Shown here in pieces: positions 5,483 to 6,277 of a DNA stretch of 6,277 nucleotides. The stretch covers positions 1 to 6,277 of the forward strand of contig CAZMCC010000143.1 in the NCBI GenBank assembly GCA_964564695.1. Reading direction: 5' to 3'. The position numbers were made by a program, and so were the translations under genes. Source of the stretch: CAZMCC01 sp964564695 (lineage in GTDB: Bacteria; Planctomycetota; Phycisphaerae; Phycisphaerales; UBA1924). The number at the start of each line of letters is the position of its first letter. Positions within the stretch are counted from its first letter, which is position 1. The notes beneath the pieces were generated by a model. The model ran no database searches. It was not told the origin of the DNA and saw only the letters and a list, made by a program, of their open reading frames with translations.

Positions 5483-6214
5483 TCAGCGCGGCGGCTTGTC
5501 GAAGATGTCCGTGCGCACGGTCTTGCCGGTGCGCTCGGACTCGACGGCGATCAGGTACTCCTCGACGCTGACGCCCATCATCGAGGCTTCGGACAGGTAG
5601 TCCCTGGTCATCTCGGGCATGTTGGCGACCTCGTCGACGCGCCAGGCGCCGTTCTCCTTGACGAAGTGGAATTGGGCCTTGGTGACGTTGACGCCGGCGT
5701 TGCGTTTGCGGCGGCTCGAGAGCGAGGACGAGCTCTCTTCGACTTCGATGCGGATGGGGTATTCGCCGACGGCGGTGTCGCCGGTGACGATGATGGTGCC
5801 GATGTCCCAGGGGCCCTTGTCGTTCATGTCGAGCTCGGGGTCGGCCCAGAACTTCTCGCTGGTGGAGTGGATGACGTAGGCGCGGGCGTCCATGGCCTTG
5901 AGCTTGGCGAGCGGCACGCGGTGGCGCATGACGAGCACCTCGCGCTTCTCGGCGGGCGTGAGCTTGTCGACGTCGGCCTTGGAGCCCTTGAGGGCGATGG
6001 GGAGCATGCGGGTGTAGAACTGGACGCTGCCCTCGGTGATGAGGTCGTGGTAGTCGATGCCCGCGCCGTTCTGCAGCGCGACGAAGTAGCGCTTCCAGTT
6101 GGCGCGGACTTCTTTCTGGTCGGGGGTTTCGCCGCCGCAGCCGGAGAGGGGGAGAACACCGACGACCAGGAGGGCGATCGCGGCGACGATCGTGGTGAAA
6201 GCACGGGTGGGCAT
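5483..6214 (-). CDS. Probable lipoprotein with NTF2-like fold, function unknown
   Basis: This 243-residue protein begins with a lipoprotein signal: a short basic start (Arg4), a hydrophobic stretch IVAAIALLVVGVLPL (9-23) and the lipobox LSGC, with Cys26 as the lipidated residue followed by GGET. The mature part looks like an NTF2/SnoaL-type fold: helix QKEVRANWKRYFVALQNG (33-50), a helical segment with charged residues (75-110), then strands IIVTGDTAVGEYPIRIEVEE (141-160) and KAQFHFVKENGAWRVDEVANM (179-199), the last having the usual K-NGAWRVDE wording. A Ser run (161-167) followed by RRKR lies in a loop. The C-terminal part (200-243) is outside the fold. It should be anchored in a membrane facing the periplasm; no catalytic motif is visible and the ligand is unknown. 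It stands alone, convergent with the GGDEF gene. There is no Shine-Dalgarno, but a strong promoter lies right before the ATG, which fixes this start. Confidence 0.85.
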   Translation of the reverse strand: MPTRAFTTIVAAIALLVVGVLPLSGCGGETPDQKEVRANWKRYFVALQNGAGIDYHDLITEGSVQFYTRMLPIALKGSKADVDKLTPAEKREVLVMRHRVPLAKLKAMDARAYVIHSTSEKFWADPELDMNDKGPWDIGTIIVTGDTAVGEYPIRIEVEESSSSLSSRRKRNAGVNVTKAQFHFVKENGAWRVDEVANMPEMTRDYLSEASMMGVSVEEYLIAVESERTGKTVRTDIFDKPPR

Positions 6215-6221
6215 GGGGGCG

Positions 6222-6249
6222 ACGATACCGCGGAAAGTCGCGGCGTCAA
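6222..6249 (-). promoter_or_regulatory. Candidate promoter of the lipoprotein gene, with operator-like inverted repeat in the spacer
   Basis: On the minus strand TTGACG (6249-6244, five of six to the -35 consensus) is followed after exactly 16 bp by TATCGT (6227-6222, four of six to the -10). The -10 ends 7 nt before the ATG, so transcription would start at or next to the start codon. The whole 16-bp spacer is an inverted repeat, CCGCG (6228-6232) and CGCGG (6239-6243) around 6 nt, and could be a regulator site. Confidence 0.5.
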
Positions 6250-6277
6250 TCGGGGTTTCGTTCGAGGGTGGGGGGGC

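Overview
The window is very GC-rich DNA with heavily G-biased coding strands. It most resembles a planctomycete chromosome, probably of the Phycisphaerae type. That placement is an inference from three things: an adjacent ftsW-murG pair with planctomycete-like wording, glycine- and proline-rich low-complexity linkers, and intergenic CGCGGAG-type repeats. There is no rRNA or marker gene here to confirm it. No tRNA, rRNA, CRISPR array, insertion sequence or integrase is visible.

Bases 1-290 hold no convincing gene. They contain a hairpin of intergenic-repeat character and a -10-like hexamer just before ftsW. Bases 291-3047 are a two-gene cell-wall operon. FtsW (SEDS glycan polymerase, lipid II polymerisation at the septum) overlaps MurG (the glycosyltransferase that makes lipid II) by an ATGA. 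MurG makes the substrate that FtsW polymerises. The ftsW reading frame is broken here by a scaffolding artefact: a run of 10 Ns, poly-G noise and a repeated 54-bp end. Removing 603-792 restores one clean 443-codon frame.

A short intergenic stretch (3048-3107) carries a candidate terminator and a candidate promoter with a palindrome. It separates the cell-wall pair from a second two-gene operon (3108-5290). The first gene there is an unrecognised 226-residue protein with a receiver-like N-terminal half. It overlaps by ATGA a 501-residue diguanylate cyclase with a degenerate receiver-like domain, a GAF-like middle and a canonical GGDEF domain with an intact inhibitory RxxD site. The two N-terminal halves look alike, so the pair may be one signalling module.

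Bases 5291-5482 are a convergent intergenic region built of CGCGGAG repeats in inverted orientation around a small hairpin. On the minus strand, 5483-6214 encodes a probable lipoprotein with an NTF2-like fold. It has a well-formed promoter placed so close to its ATG that the transcript would be leaderless.

Nothing in the window amounts to a clearly new system. The most useful observations are the repairable assembly error in ftsW, the leaderless-looking starts of all three first genes, and the paired receiver-like/GGDEF genes.
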